A DNA stretch of 64,000 nt from Mesorhizobium temperatum (GCF_002284575.1 NZ_NPKJ01000053.1:124001-188000); one strand, 5' to 3'. Shown: positions 53,928-62,998, counted from the stretch's first letter. Notes: a model not told the origin generated them from the letters alone. A program made the numbers and translations.

Positions 53928-54752
53928 ATGCTTGACATAAAACGCATCCCTATTCCCGCGCTGATCGGCCTGGTGCTGACTGCGCTGTTCGTGCTGGCGG
54001 CGATCTTCGCGCCCTGGATCGCGCCGTATGGCAATGGCGAGATCGTCGGCGATGTCTGGGGACCGATGTCGGCGACACATTGGCTGGGCACCGACAATCT
54101 CGGCCGCGACCTCCTTTCGCGCATGATCTACGGCGCCCGCGTCACGCTGTTCATCGCGGTTCTGGCCACCGCGCTGTCCTTCTCGCTCGGCGCCATCCTC
54201 GGCTTCTCGGCGGCGGTTTTCGGCGGCTGGTTCGACACGCTTATGTCGCGCCTCGTCGATCTCCTGATGTCGATCCCGACGCTGATCATGGGCCTCGTCG
54301 TGCTCTCGGTGCTGCCAACCAATCTGGTGACGCTGATCCTGGTCATGGGCATTCTCGACTCGACCCGCGTCTACCGCCTGTCGCGGGCGGTCGCCGTCGA
54401 CATCAACGTCATGGATTTCGTCGAGGCGGCCAAGCTGCGCGGCGAAGGCAGCGTGTGGATCATCTTCCGCGAGATCTTGCCCAATGCGTTGTCGCCGCTG
54501 GTTTCGGAACTCGGCCTGCGCTTCATCTATGCGGTGCTGTTCCTGTCGACGCTGTCCTTCCTCGGCCTCGGCGTGCAGCCGCCTAGCGCCGATTGGGGCG
54601 GCATGGTCAAGGAAAACAAGGACGGCATCGTCTTCGGCATCGCGGCGGCACTCATCCCTGCCGCGGCGATCGCGATGCTGGCGATTTCGGTCAACCTTGT
54701 CGCTGACTGGGTGCTCAACCGCACGACAAGCCTGAAGGGAGGGCGCGGGTGA
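53928..54752 (+). CDS. ABC transporter permease (DppC type)
   Basis: A 274-residue permease with six helices. 'HWLGTDNLGRDLLSRMIYGA' near residue 46 is the DppC signature, and the EAA loop 'VEAAKLRGEGSVWIIFREIL' lies near 165. It starts 11 bases after the DppB-type gene and its stop overlaps the ATPase start (TGATG). It forms the heterodimeric channel with the preceding permease. Confidence 0.93.
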   Translation: MLDIKRIPIPALIGLVLTALFVLAAIFAPWIAPYGNGEIVGDVWGPMSATHWLGTDNLGRDLLSRMIYGARVTLFIAVLATALSFSLGAILGFSAAVFGGWFDTLMSRLVDLLMSIPTLIMGLVVLSVLPTNLVTLILVMGILDSTRVYRLSRAVAVDINVMDFVEAAKLRGEGSVWIIFREILPNALSPLVSELGLRFIYAVLFLSTLSFLGLGVQPPSADWGGMVKENKDGIVFGIAAALIPAAAIAMLAISVNLVADWVLNRTTSLKGGRG

Positions 54753-56404
54753 TGGCTGACCAGCGAGCAAAGTCCGTGCTGCTCGATATCCGCAATCTGC
54801 GCATCGAGGCAACGGTGTTCCCGCCGGGCGAGGCACCGAAGAACATCGTGCTTGTCCACGACGTCTCGCTGACGCTTGAGAAAGGCAAGGTGCTCGGCCT
54901 GATCGGCGAGTCCGGCGCCGGCAAGTCGACCATCGGCCTGGCGTCGATGGGCTATGGCCGCGGCGGCGTGCGCATCACCGGCGGCGAGGTCATCCTGAAC
55001 GGCCGCGACATCCTCAAGGGCGGCAAGGAGGGCTTTCGCAAGCTGCGCGGCCGCGAGGTCTGCTATGTCGCGCAATCGGCTGCTGCCGCGTTCAACCCGG
55101 CGCACAGATTGATGGACCAAGTGGTCGAGGCGACGCTGCTGCACGGCACGGCGACACGGGCCGCGGCCGAAAAACGCGCCGTCGCGCTGTTCAAGAAACT
55201 CAGCCTGCCGAACCCCGAAAGCATCGGCGAGCGCTTTCCACACCAGGTGTCCGGCGGCCAGCTGCAGCGTGTGATGACGGCGATGGCGCTGTGTTCCGAG
55301 CCCGACTTGATCGTCTTCGACGAGCCGACCACTGCGCTCGACGTGACGACGCAAATCGACGTGCTGGCGGCGATCAAGGACGCCATCCGCGACACGCACG
55401 TCGCGGCGCTGTACATCACCCATGACCTTGCCGTCGTCGCCCAGGTCTCGGATGAGATCATGGTGCTGCGCCATGGCCGGCTCGTCGAATGGGGCGGCAC
55501 CCGCCAGATCATCAAGGAACCGCGCCAGGAATACACCAATGCGCTGGTCTCGGTGCATGAGATCGAACACCAGGAACAGAAGCCCGGCACGACGCCGTTC
55601 CTGTCGGTCAAGAACATCACCGCCGCCTATGGCCGCAGCCATATCAAGGTGCTGAAGAACGTCTCGGTCGACATTTATCCGGGCCAGACGCTGGCTGTGG
55701 TCGGCGAGTCCGGTTCGGGCAAGTCGACGCTGGCGCGCGCCATCACCGGCCTTCTGCCACCCGAAGAGGGCACCGTCACCTTCGATGGACGTCCGCTCGC
55801 CAACCGCCTTGCCGATCGGCCGAAAGAGGATCTCCGGCAACTACAGATGATCTACCAGATGGCCGACGTGGCGATGAATCCGCGCCAGACCGTCGGCACC
55901 ATCATCGGCCGGCCGCTCGAATTCTATTTCGGTCTGCGTGGAAGGCAACGTGACGCCCGCGTCGCCGAGCTGCTCGACAAGATCGAGATGGGCAAGGGTT
56001 TCATCGACCGCTACCCGGCCGAGCTTTCCGGCGGCCAGAAGCAGCGCGTCTGCATCGCCCGCTCGCTTGCGGCCAAGCCGAAGCTGATCATCTGCGACGA
56101 GGTGACCTCGGCGCTCGACCCGCTGGTGGCCAACGGCATCCTGAAGCTGCTGCTCGAGCTGCAGAAAGAGGAAAACGTCGCCTATCTGTTCATCACCCAC
56201 GACCTCGCCACGGTAAAGTCGATCGCCGATTCGATCGCGGTGATGTATCGCGGCGAGGTGGTGCGCTACGGCGCGAAGAGCCAGGTGCTGGCACCGCCGT
56301 TCGACGCCTACACCGACCTTTTGTTGTCCTCGGTCCCCGAGATGGAGATCGGCTGGCTGGAGAAGGCGATCAAGGGACGGCGCATGGCCAGCGCGGGCAA
56401 TTAG
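54752..56404 (+). CDS. Fused double ATPase of the peptide-type ABC transporter (DppD-DppF)
   Basis: A 550-residue protein with two full nucleotide-binding domains in one chain. Domain 1 (about 1-270) has Walker A GESGAGKS, signature 'HQVSGGQLQRVMTAMAL' and Walker B 'LIVFDEPTTALDV'. Domain 2 (about 280-545) has Walker A GESGSGKS, 'AELSGGQKQRVCIARSL' and 'LIICDEVTSALDP'. All core motifs are intact. A GTG at 54749 is also in frame. The stop lies 8 bases before the start of the broken phosphodiesterase gene, the last gene of the operon. Confidence 0.94.
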   Translation: MADQRAKSVLLDIRNLRIEATVFPPGEAPKNIVLVHDVSLTLEKGKVLGLIGESGAGKSTIGLASMGYGRGGVRITGGEVILNGRDILKGGKEGFRKLRGREVCYVAQSAAAAFNPAHRLMDQVVEATLLHGTATRAAAEKRAVALFKKLSLPNPESIGERFPHQVSGGQLQRVMTAMALCSEPDLIVFDEPTTALDVTTQIDVLAAIKDAIRDTHVAALYITHDLAVVAQVSDEIMVLRHGRLVEWGGTRQIIKEPRQEYTNALVSVHEIEHQEQKPGTTPFLSVKNITAAYGRSHIKVLKNVSVDIYPGQTLAVVGESGSGKSTLARAITGLLPPEEGTVTFDGRPLANRLADRPKEDLRQLQMIYQMADVAMNPRQTVGTIIGRPLEFYFGLRGRQRDARVAELLDKIEMGKGFIDRYPAELSGGQKQRVCIARSLAAKPKLIICDEVTSALDPLVANGILKLLLELQKEENVAYLFITHDLATVKSIADSIAVMYRGEVVRYGAKSQVLAPPFDAYTDLLLSSVPEMEIGWLEKAIKGRRMASAGN

Positions 56405-56412
56405 ACACACCG

Positions 56413-57252
56413 GTGGCGCTGAAGACAAAACTTCTGCTGATCATCCTCGACGGCGTGCCTTACCGCAACTGGCGCCGGCTGATGGGCAACCTCGAAGGCT
56501 GGGTGCAATCGGGCGAAGCGCGGATCTGGAAGATGCGCTCCGTGCTGCCGTCGACTTCGGCCTGCTGCTATGCCTCGATCCACACCGGCGTGGCGCCGCA
56601 GGTGCATGGGATATTGTCCAATGAGAACCGGTTCCGCGTCGAGCAGCCGGACATCTTCTCCGAGGTCAGCAGGGCCGGCGGCAAGACAGGTGCGGTCACC
56701 CATTCCTACTGGTCCGAATTCTTCCGGGCCTCTCCGTTCGATCTGGTCGAGGACATGGAGTTCGACGAGCCGGGCGGGCCGATCACCCATGGCCGGTTCC
56801 ACACCATGACCGGCTACAATGCCAGGAACTAGATGACGCCGAGCGACGTCGACCTGTTCGCGACGCTGACGTTGCTGACCAGACGCCACGGCATCGACTA
56901 CGGCATCCTGCACACCTGCACGCTGGATTCGATGGGCCACCGCTTCGGCCACAACTGCCATGAGATGGACCATGCCGTCTACGCGATGGACGGCATGCTG
57001 GCCGCCTTCCTGCCGAGGTGGCGGGAATCCGGCTACGAGGTGATCGTCACCGCCGATCACGGCCAGACAGATCGCGGCCATCATGGCGGCCATGACGACG
57101 AGATGCAGGATTTTGCTCTGTATTATTTCGGACAGGGCAAGGGTCCGGAGGCCGATACGCTGCTCGACCAGCTGCAGCTTGCGCCGACTGTGCTTGCGCG
57201 TCTCGGCGTGCCGGTGCCCGCGACAATGAAGGCCATGCCGTTCCTCGACTGA
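56413..57252 (+). pseudogene. Alkaline phosphatase / nucleotide-pyrophosphatase-type phosphodiesterase split by an amber codon
   Basis: Two reading frames of 139 codons each lie end to end in the same frame, separated only by a TAG at 56830-56832. The first (GTG start 56413) has 'LLIILDGVPYRNWRRLMGNL' with the metal Asp and 'LPSTSACCYASIHTGVAPQV' with the nucleophile region. The second has 'LHTCTLDSMGHRFGHNCHEM' and 'EVIVTADHGQTDRGHHGGHD', the remaining metal ligands. Together they make a normal-size enzyme of about 279 residues. A single C-to-T change (CAG to TAG) would explain it. An ATG directly follows the stop, but no ribosome-binding site supports separate translation. Confidence 0.88.
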
Positions 57253-57260
57253 ACGGGGTT

Positions 57261-57450
57261 CCCCTTCTCCCCTTGTGGGAGAAGGTGGATCGGCGCGCAG
57301 CGCCGAGCCGGATGAGGGGTGTTGGGAGAAACTCGGCTTAAAAATATTTAGGGATTTGGCGTCTTTATTCCTTCCGTGTAGCGATCCGTCCAACACCCCT
57401 CATCCGACCGAGCTTCGCTCGGCCACCTTCTCCCACAAGGGGGAGAAGGA
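57261..57450. repeat. Paired 'CTTCTCCCC' inverted repeat, copy C
   Basis: A left unit at about 57261-57322 (CCCTTCTCCCCTTGTGGGAG, then GCCGGATGAGGGGTGTTGG) and an inverted right unit at about 57388-57450 (CAACACCCCTCATCCGACCG to CACAAGGGGGAGAAGG) flank an AT-rich centre of about 65 bases. The outer arms are inverted copies of each other and the element separates the transporter operon from the sigma-factor operon. Confidence 0.88.
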
Positions 57451-57513
57451 AAGCCCACTCTGGCAACCTCTCCGCTCTTCGGTTAGCCTCCGCAAAAATC
57501 CGGGCGGAAAGCG

Positions 57514-58140
57514 GTGAACCTTTTTGGGCCGATCAGCGACAGAGCAGACAGGGGCCAGGCGGCTCGACCGGCTATGACGGCAGCGACGGAGACCGATCGC
57601 GCGCTTGTCGGCCGGGTCGCGAAGGGCGACCGTGCCGCCGTGCGGCTCCTGTTCATGCGCCACCACGCGCGGGTCTATCGCTTCGTGGTGCGCCAGACCG
57701 GATCGGAAATGATGGCCGACGATATCGCCAACGAGGTGTTTCTCGAACTGTGGCGCCAGGCGCCCGGCTTCGAGGGGCGCTCGGAAGTCTCGACATGGCT
57801 GCTCGGCATCGCCCGCTTCAAGGCGCTGTCGTCGCTGCGCAAGAAGAAGGAAGACTGGATCGACGACGATGACGCGGCCCAGATCGCCGACGGCGCCGAC
57901 ACACCGGAAGTCGTCACCATGAAGGAAGACAAGGGCGCCGCCTTGCGGCGCTTTGTCGATGCCTTGCCGGAAGAACACCGAACGGTGATCGACCTTGCCT
58001 ATTACCACGGACAGTCGGTGACCGAGATCGGCGAAGTGCTTGGCATTCCGGTTGCCACGGTCAAGACCAGGATGTTCTACGCCCGCAAGAAACTCGGCGA
58101 GGCCCTCAAGGCCGCCGGTTACGACAGGGGGTGGCCATGA
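57514..58140 (+). CDS. ECF-type RNA polymerase sigma factor
   Basis: A 208-residue sigma-70 family ECF factor. Region 2 is 'LLFMRHHARVYRFVVRQTGS' and 'ANEVFLELWRQAPGFEGRSE' with 'STWLLGIARFKALSSLRK'; region 4 is 'LPEEHRTVIDLAYYHGQSVT', 'EIGEVLGIPVATVKTRMFYA'. The start is taken as the GTG at 57514, with GGAAAG five bases before; an ATG at 57574 is an alternative that removes 20 residues. Its stop overlaps the anti-sigma start (ATGA). It should direct RNA polymerase to an extracytoplasmic-stress regulon, possibly including its own operon. Confidence 0.94.
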   Translation: MNLFGPISDRADRGQAARPAMTAATETDRALVGRVAKGDRAAVRLLFMRHHARVYRFVVRQTGSEMMADDIANEVFLELWRQAPGFEGRSEVSTWLLGIARFKALSSLRKKKEDWIDDDDAAQIADGADTPEVVTMKEDKGAALRRFVDALPEEHRTVIDLAYYHGQSVTEIGEVLGIPVATVKTRMFYARKKLGEALKAAGYDRGWP

Positions 58141-58805
58141 GCGCCGCTGAAAAGATGTCGCGCCGCGATGAAATGGAGACGCTGCTGCCGTTCTATCTGA
58201 ACGGCTCGCTGGAAGGTGCAGAGCTCGAAGCCGTCGAGGAATGGCTGGCGACCGACCCGGCAGCGCTTGCCGCACTCGGCGAGGCCGAAGCCGAATTCTC
58301 CAGCACCGCTGCATCCAACGAGGCGATCCGTCCGCCGGCCGATGCGCTCGGCCGCTTCGCCCGGGCGCTCGACGCCGAGGCCGGCCCGGTGCGCGCGCCG
58401 GCGTCGTCGTCCTGGCTGGCACAAGCGTGGGGCCGCTTCACGGCGGTGCCCGCCGGCGTCGCCTGGGCTGCGGCCGCGGCTCTGCTGGCGCTTGTGGTCG
58501 TGCAGTCGTTTGAGCAGACCTACGGCGTGGACAGCGATTTCGAAATTGCCGGCCAGCAAGGCGATCTGGCGAAAATGCCGTTCGCGCTGGTGAAGTTCAA
58601 GCCGGATGCGAAGATGGCCGACATTGTCGCTTTTCTTGGCGAACACCAGCTGAAGATTGCCGGCGGCCCGACCGCCGAGGGCGTGTTCCGCCTTGGCATC
58701 CCGGCTACGACCGCAGCCGACTATGAAAAGGTGCTCGGCCTTATTGCCGCTCAGCCTTTTGCGGGGGCTGTGGTCGAGGGAAGGAAACCGGTCGATGGCG
58801 GCTAA
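58137..58805 (+). CDS. Transmembrane anti-sigma factor with prodomain-like periplasmic domain
   Basis: A 222-residue protein. The N-terminal cytoplasmic part ('LLPFYLNGSLEGAELEAVEE') has the helical anti-sigma domain of the zinc-less type; no HxxxCxxC motif is present. One transmembrane helix (AAAALLALVVVQSFE) lies near residues 115-130. The periplasmic part, about 140-222, has an alternating strand-helix pattern and contains 'FRLGIPATTAADYEKVLGLI' like the I9-type prodomain of the next gene's protease. It is coupled to the sigma factor and overlaps the subtilase start by 11 bases. Control by binding and release of the sigma factor is inferred from the pairing. Confidence 0.85.
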   Translation: MSAAEKMSRRDEMETLLPFYLNGSLEGAELEAVEEWLATDPAALAALGEAEAEFSSTAASNEAIRPPADALGRFARALDAEAGPVRAPASSSWLAQAWGRFTAVPAGVAWAAAAALLALVVVQSFEQTYGVDSDFEIAGQQGDLAKMPFALVKFKPDAKMADIVAFLGEHQLKIAGGPTAEGVFRLGIPATTAADYEKVLGLIAAQPFAGAVVEGRKPVDGG

Positions 58806-60267
58806 GGCGGTCATCCGCTTTGCGGCGCTGGCGGCGATGATGATCGCCGCTGCGCCTGCCTTGGCGCAGACCAATGATCCGAACCTCAGCCAGACGGAAA
58901 TCGATTGCCTCAACCGAGGGACGACGGCGGCCGACTGCATCAAGCGCGACACAGAAGATGGCAGCGGCGAAAGGCCCGGCGCAGGTCCTGCCGCGACTGG
59001 TGCAGTGTTTCTTCCCGCGCTGATCGTCGACCTGTTCCCCAATCCGGTCGGCGACGGCCAGGCGCCGCTGCCGACGCCCGATCCACGCCGCGATCCGGCC
59101 AGCGGTGCGTTGCCGCCGCCGGTCCCGCCCGCCGGTGCGGCAGCGATACAGGCCGCCGCGGCGGGCGGTCCAATCGTTTCGCCCACCGATCTCGTCGCGG
59201 CCGAACCGCCGCGCGCCGTCGTCGGTGATTTCGTGCCCGACGAGGTGCTGGTGACGGTGGATGGCGACGCCGTCCAGCAGATCGCAGCTTCATTTGGCCT
59301 CGAGGTGCGCTCGCAGCGCCAGTCTCAGCTGCTCGGCACCACGCTGGTGCGCTTCGGCATTCCCGACGGCCGGCCGGTCGGAGTCGTGCTGGCGCAGCTT
59401 GCCGCCGACGGCCGCACCTTGCGGCGCGAGCCCAACCATATCTACTCGCTGCAGCAGGCAGCCACCATCGTCAATTATGCCTTCGAGCGCATCGCGCTCG
59501 ATTCGAGAGAGGCGAGCGGCGAGAACGTGCGCGTCGCCGTCATCGACACCGCCATCGACGACACAAATCCGGCGCTCTCCGGCGTCATCGCCGATCAGTT
59601 CGACGCCATGCCCGACGTGCCGATCGAGGCGCGCGATCATGGCACCTCGATCGACGGCCTGATCGCCGGCGTCGGTGCGCTCAAAGGCATGGCGCCGGGC
59701 GCCAGGATCTACCACGCCCGCGCCTTCGAGGGCGGCAAGTCGACCATGGACGTCATCCTTGCGGCGCTCGACTGGGCGGCGGAGCAGGATGTCCGCATCA
59801 TCAATATGAGCTTCGTCGGCCCGAAGAACGACCTGCTCGGCGTCGCCTGCCGCAATGCGCGGGCGCTCGGCATCGTGCTGGTCGCCGCAGCCGGCAACAA
59901 CGGGCCGAAGGCGCCTTACGGCTACCCGGCCGCCTTCGACGGCGTCATCGCGGTGACCGCCACCGATGCGAAGGACGGGCTGATGCAGCAGGCCAATCGC
60001 GGCGCCTACGTCTTCCTCTCCGCTCCCGGCGTCGAGATGGTGGCACCGAGCGGCGCCGGTTCGGACGTGGTCACCGGCACCTCGTTTGCCGCAGCAATCG
60101 TGACCGGTGCGGTCGCCAATCTGCTGCATACCGCGCCCGACCGTTCCGCCGACTGGGTCGCGAAAGCGCTGGCCGCCACGGCAAGGGATCTCGGCCCCAA
60201 GGGACGAGACAATGATTTCGGCTATGGGCTGCTGGACATTAAGGCGGCCGCGACGGCGAAGAAATAG
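58795..60267 (+). CDS. Secreted S8-family serine protease (subtilase)
   Basis: A 490-residue protease. A signal peptide (MAAKAVIRFAALAAMMIAAA, then PALAQ) is followed by a Pro/Ala-rich linker to about 140, a prodomain at about 145-220 ('DEVLVTVDGDAVQQIAASFG', 'VRFGIPDGRP') and the catalytic domain. The triad is Asp251 in VAVIDTAID, His282 in DHGTSIDG and Ser430 in GTSFAA; Asn368 in AAGN is the oxyanion residue. It starts inside the anti-sigma gene, so all three genes of the cassette are coupled. Either processing of the anti-sigma factor or a shared stress signal would explain the arrangement. Confidence 0.93.
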   Translation: MAAKAVIRFAALAAMMIAAAPALAQTNDPNLSQTEIDCLNRGTTAADCIKRDTEDGSGERPGAGPAATGAVFLPALIVDLFPNPVGDGQAPLPTPDPRRDPASGALPPPVPPAGAAAIQAAAAGGPIVSPTDLVAAEPPRAVVGDFVPDEVLVTVDGDAVQQIAASFGLEVRSQRQSQLLGTTLVRFGIPDGRPVGVVLAQLAADGRTLRREPNHIYSLQQAATIVNYAFERIALDSREASGENVRVAVIDTAIDDTNPALSGVIADQFDAMPDVPIEARDHGTSIDGLIAGVGALKGMAPGARIYHARAFEGGKSTMDVILAALDWAAEQDVRIINMSFVGPKNDLLGVACRNARALGIVLVAAAGNNGPKAPYGYPAAFDGVIAVTATDAKDGLMQQANRGAYVFLSAPGVEMVAPSGAGSDVVTGTSFAAAIVTGAVANLLHTAPDRSADWVAKALAATARDLGPKGRDNDFGYGLLDIKAAATAKK

Positions 60268-60629
60268 TCTCGTGCTTGAAGCATCTGCTTCTATGCACTT
60301 CGTTTTCCCACCCGCTACATATTTGAGCAACACGTATCGAGATCAAACTCAATCAGGTTGCCGCAAATGGCCGAGATGGGTGGAAACTTGCCGTATGCGC
60401 GCCTGTTGGAACGACGTGATTGCGGCAAGGAGCGGACGTCGCCCCGCCTATGCGGCTTGCTCACTCTAGCGTCGGGGCGGTCCGCAGACCGTTGAATCGA
60501 AATCGCTACGAAGCCCACGGGCAGACCTTAGCCTCCCGCGCTGAGCATTTCGATGATTGTTAAATCCAAAGAATCACCACAGGACGGTGGCCGTCGAGCG
60601 AGTTTTCAGCAGCCCATTTCCGCAGCCTA
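60268..60629. other. Gene-free interval after the subtilase
   Basis: This 362-base gap between the subtilase and peroxiredoxin genes (which converge) contains no reading frame with coding character that I can support, no recognisable repeat, and no strong terminator hairpin. Confidence 0.5.
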
Positions 60630-61274
60630 TTAATGTGCAACTTGGGAAGCTGCCGACATCAATTCCTCGGGATTCGGCGCTCTGAAGGTGTTGAGGCCAT
60701 CCTCCAGAACTTCAGTGAAGTTCCAGCGTACGATGCCCGCCCGGTCGATTAGGAACTGACCGACAAGCTGCCCCTGGCGGGAAGCCACCATCGCCTGCTG
60801 ATCGGCTTCCGTAATCTCATATCCTTCCTTCTTGTTGAGGAACTCGTTCATTGCCATGACGTCCATAGGCTCGGGCAACTCGCCCGGGAGGTGGATCCGT
60901 ATCGCCATGACCGTGTCCATCCCAACCTCGCGCAAGCCGAAAGCACGGTGCGAGGCCCGCTCCGGGTCGGATGCGGCGAGAAGATCGGGTGCCGGGTGGT
61001 AACGGAAATAGAGCCGCGCCCGCTCGACCGGCGTATTGACCACCGCCAGGCATTCGACGCCTTTCTCACGCAGGGCCGGCTTGAGTTGCGCCATCGCCGC
61101 GACATGGCGCCGGCAGAACGGACAGTGCAGGCCTCGGAACAAACCGATCAACAACGGGCTACGGCCTCGAAAATCATCGAGCGCGATCTTGCCTTCGCGT
61201 GAGATCGCATTGAGCACAACATTCGGTGCCCGGTCGCCCGGCTGCAGCGGGCGGTCAACACTACTCGTGGACAT
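60630..61274 (-). CDS. Peroxiredoxin-like (AhpC/TSA) protein with CPFC motif
   Basis: A 214-residue thioredoxin-fold protein with 'LQPGDRAPNVVLNAISREGK' at the start and the redox motif C-P-F-C in 'FRGLHCPFCRRHVAAMAQL' near residue 53. It resembles the redoxin/peroxiredoxin-like group with CPFC rather than the T-x-x-C site of typical 2-Cys enzymes, so peroxidase activity is not certain. The ATG at 61274 has GAGGAGG six bases upstream. It is monocistronic. Confidence 0.85.
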   Translation of the reverse strand: MSTSSVDRPLQPGDRAPNVVLNAISREGKIALDDFRGRSPLLIGLFRGLHCPFCRRHVAAMAQLKPALREKGVECLAVVNTPVERARLYFRYHPAPDLLAASDPERASHRAFGLREVGMDTVMAIRIHLPGELPEPMDVMAMNEFLNKKEGYEITEADQQAMVASRQGQLVGQFLIDRAGIVRWNFTEVLEDGLNTFRAPNPEELMSAASQVAH

Positions 61275-61612
61275 AGACAACCTCCTCGCCCCGCATCAGT
61301 CAGGGAAAGCAGCACACCCAGCGTTTCGGAGGCGATCAAGTGCTGGGGCGAAAGCTTCCTGTGCCAAGGCAATAGTTTTCGACCTCTGCCATATTGCCGA
61401 GGTCGAGATTGCGCGCGTTGCAAGCCCATCATAACACGAAAAGCATCTGCGGGTCGCCGCCAAATGTGGTGAATGACCTCACGCGAGCGCACTCCCGAAT
61501 GCTCTTGCGCTGAAGGTCAAGTTCCCGACCTCGATTTGGAGGTTCAAGTCTGCAACGCCCAAGGTCGTCAACGGGTCGAACTCGGTCACTCAGAATGATT
61601 GGGTTTTGACCC
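61275..61612. other. Gene-free interval between peroxiredoxin and aglR
   Basis: This 338-base gap holds the promoter of the peroxiredoxin gene, by position. I see no convincing open reading frame, repeat or RNA gene in it. Confidence 0.45.
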
Positions 61613-62635
61613 TTATGCTGGGGCTCCGGTGACCGATCCCCTGATCACCAGATCGACCGGCCAGACTTCACCGCGGGCGCCCTCCTCCAATCCGGAAATC
61701 CGTGCAGCCAGCCGCTCGGCGATGCGCGCGCCGGCCAAACGGATCGACGAACGCGTCGTCGACAACGGCACCGAAAAATTCTCCGGCTTCAGCCAGGGGA
61801 AGACGTCGTCATGGGCGATCAGCGACAGGTCGCCCGGAATGGTCAGGCCGAGATCGCGCACCGCGCGCACGACGCCGAGCGCCATGATCAGGCTGGAGCA
61901 GGCGATCGCCGTCGGCGCATCGCTTTGCTCAAGCAAGCGCCTGGCGGCGCGGTAGCCGTTCTCCTCGGTCATGGCGAGGGAACAGACATGGCCTTCGCCA
62001 AGCACCAAGCCGCTCGCCGCCAGCGCCCGGCGCACGCCACGCTCGCGGTGAATGGCGAAGGTCTCGCGGTCGTCGCCGTTGATCAGCGCCAGCCGCCGGT
62101 GACCGAGCTGGACGAGCAGCCGTGCCGCTTCGTGGAAGGCGCCCTCATTGTCGATGTCTGTGAAGGGGTAGTCGAAATCCAGGCCTTCGCTGCGGCCATG
62201 GACGATGAAGGGGATGCCGAGCGTGCTGACCAGCGCCACCCGCCGATCGGCCGGCCTCGGCGACGAGATATAGACGGCGTCGACCTGCCGGTTGGCGACG
62301 ATGCGCCGATAGGTGGTCTCCTGGTCGTCGGCATCGGCCGGGGACAGCACCAGGTCGAGTTCGTGCGAACGGGCGTAGTCGCCGAGACCGGAAAGGAATT
62401 CGACGAAATGCGGGTCGATGTCGACGGCCGCCCCGGTCGGCAAGACATAGCCGATCATCCCGGTCTTGCCGGTGGCCAGCCGGCGCGCGCTCGGGTTGGG
62501 ACGGTAGCCGTGGCGCTTGGCGGCGTCGATCACCCGCCGGCGCGTTTCCTCGTTGACTTCCGGGTAGCCGTTCAGCGCGCGGCTTACCGTTGTCTGCGAA
62601 AGTGCCAGCATGTGGGAGAGCTGTTTGAGGTTCAC
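61613..62635 (-). CDS. aglR: LacI-family regulator of alpha-glucoside utilisation
   Basis: A 340-residue LacI-type repressor. The DNA-binding domain is 'LKQLSHMLALSQTTVSRALN' with the hinge-helix region 'GYRPNPSARRLATG'. The sugar-binding domain runs from about 60 to the end. It is divergent from aglE, the first structural gene of the agl operon, in the order known from Sinorhizobium (aglR-aglEFGAK), so the name is well supported by context. Two matching palindromes, one next to its own start and one before aglE, are probable binding sites. Confidence 0.9.
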   Translation of the reverse strand: MNLKQLSHMLALSQTTVSRALNGYPEVNEETRRRVIDAAKRHGYRPNPSARRLATGKTGMIGYVLPTGAAVDIDPHFVEFLSGLGDYARSHELDLVLSPADADDQETTYRRIVANRQVDAVYISSPRPADRRVALVSTLGIPFIVHGRSEGLDFDYPFTDIDNEGAFHEAARLLVQLGHRRLALINGDDRETFAIHRERGVRRALAASGLVLGEGHVCSLAMTEENGYRAARRLLEQSDAPTAIACSSLIMALGVVRAVRDLGLTIPGDLSLIAHDDVFPWLKPENFSVPLSTTRSSIRLAGARIAERLAARISGLEEGARGEVWPVDLVIRGSVTGAPA

Positions 62636-62653
62636 TGGAGGCCTCCAAGCCTC

Positions 62654-62663
62654 AAAGCGCTTT
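62654..62663. promoter_or_regulatory. aglO1: AglR operator candidate 1
   Basis: AAAGCGCTTT, a perfect 10-base palindrome with a central CG as in many LacI-family sites, lies 19-28 bases from the aglR start codon. The core is identical to that at 62874-62887. Confidence 0.65.
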
Positions 62664-62873
62664 TAACCATGGATTGCCGGCCGCCACTGGCAGCGCTGCT
62701 GCATGTAAAGACCATAAGCACCGTTTCTGACCAGTTTAAAGCAAAATTTACTGCTGCATCGCTCAAAAAGCATGCTGCAGCGCACTTTATATGCTCAAAA
62801 ATCGCGGGAACTAAATCGATTAGCCTCCTCGCCCTCTTGACTCCTGATCAATTTCATGGCGTGATCGAAAAAA

Positions 62874-62887
62874 CCAAAGCGCTTTGG
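62874..62887. promoter_or_regulatory. aglO2: AglR operator candidate 2
   Basis: CCAAAGCGCTTTGG is a perfect 14-base palindrome about 112 bases upstream of aglE. Its centre is 222 bases from that of the first site, close to 21 helical turns at 10.5 bases per turn, which would suit looping. Confidence 0.7.
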
Positions 62888-62998
62888 AAGGCTCTTCGAA
62901 AGGTTGCGGTTCCTTTCCGACTGAGTCACAGTCCTGCAGCGTCGGCGGACGGAATGGAGGTTTCGTTCGAGTGTTCGTGACCACTGGGAGGAATACCG

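Noticed and set aside
56833..57252. Independent second phosphodiesterase gene starting at the ATG after the amber codon
   Set aside because: It lacks the N-terminal metal and nucleophile motifs, has no ribosome-binding site, and is in perfect frame with the preceding half.
60268..60629. Short open frames after the subtilase as a small gene or decayed ORF
   Set aside because: They have no conserved motif, poor start sites and no consistent codon bias.
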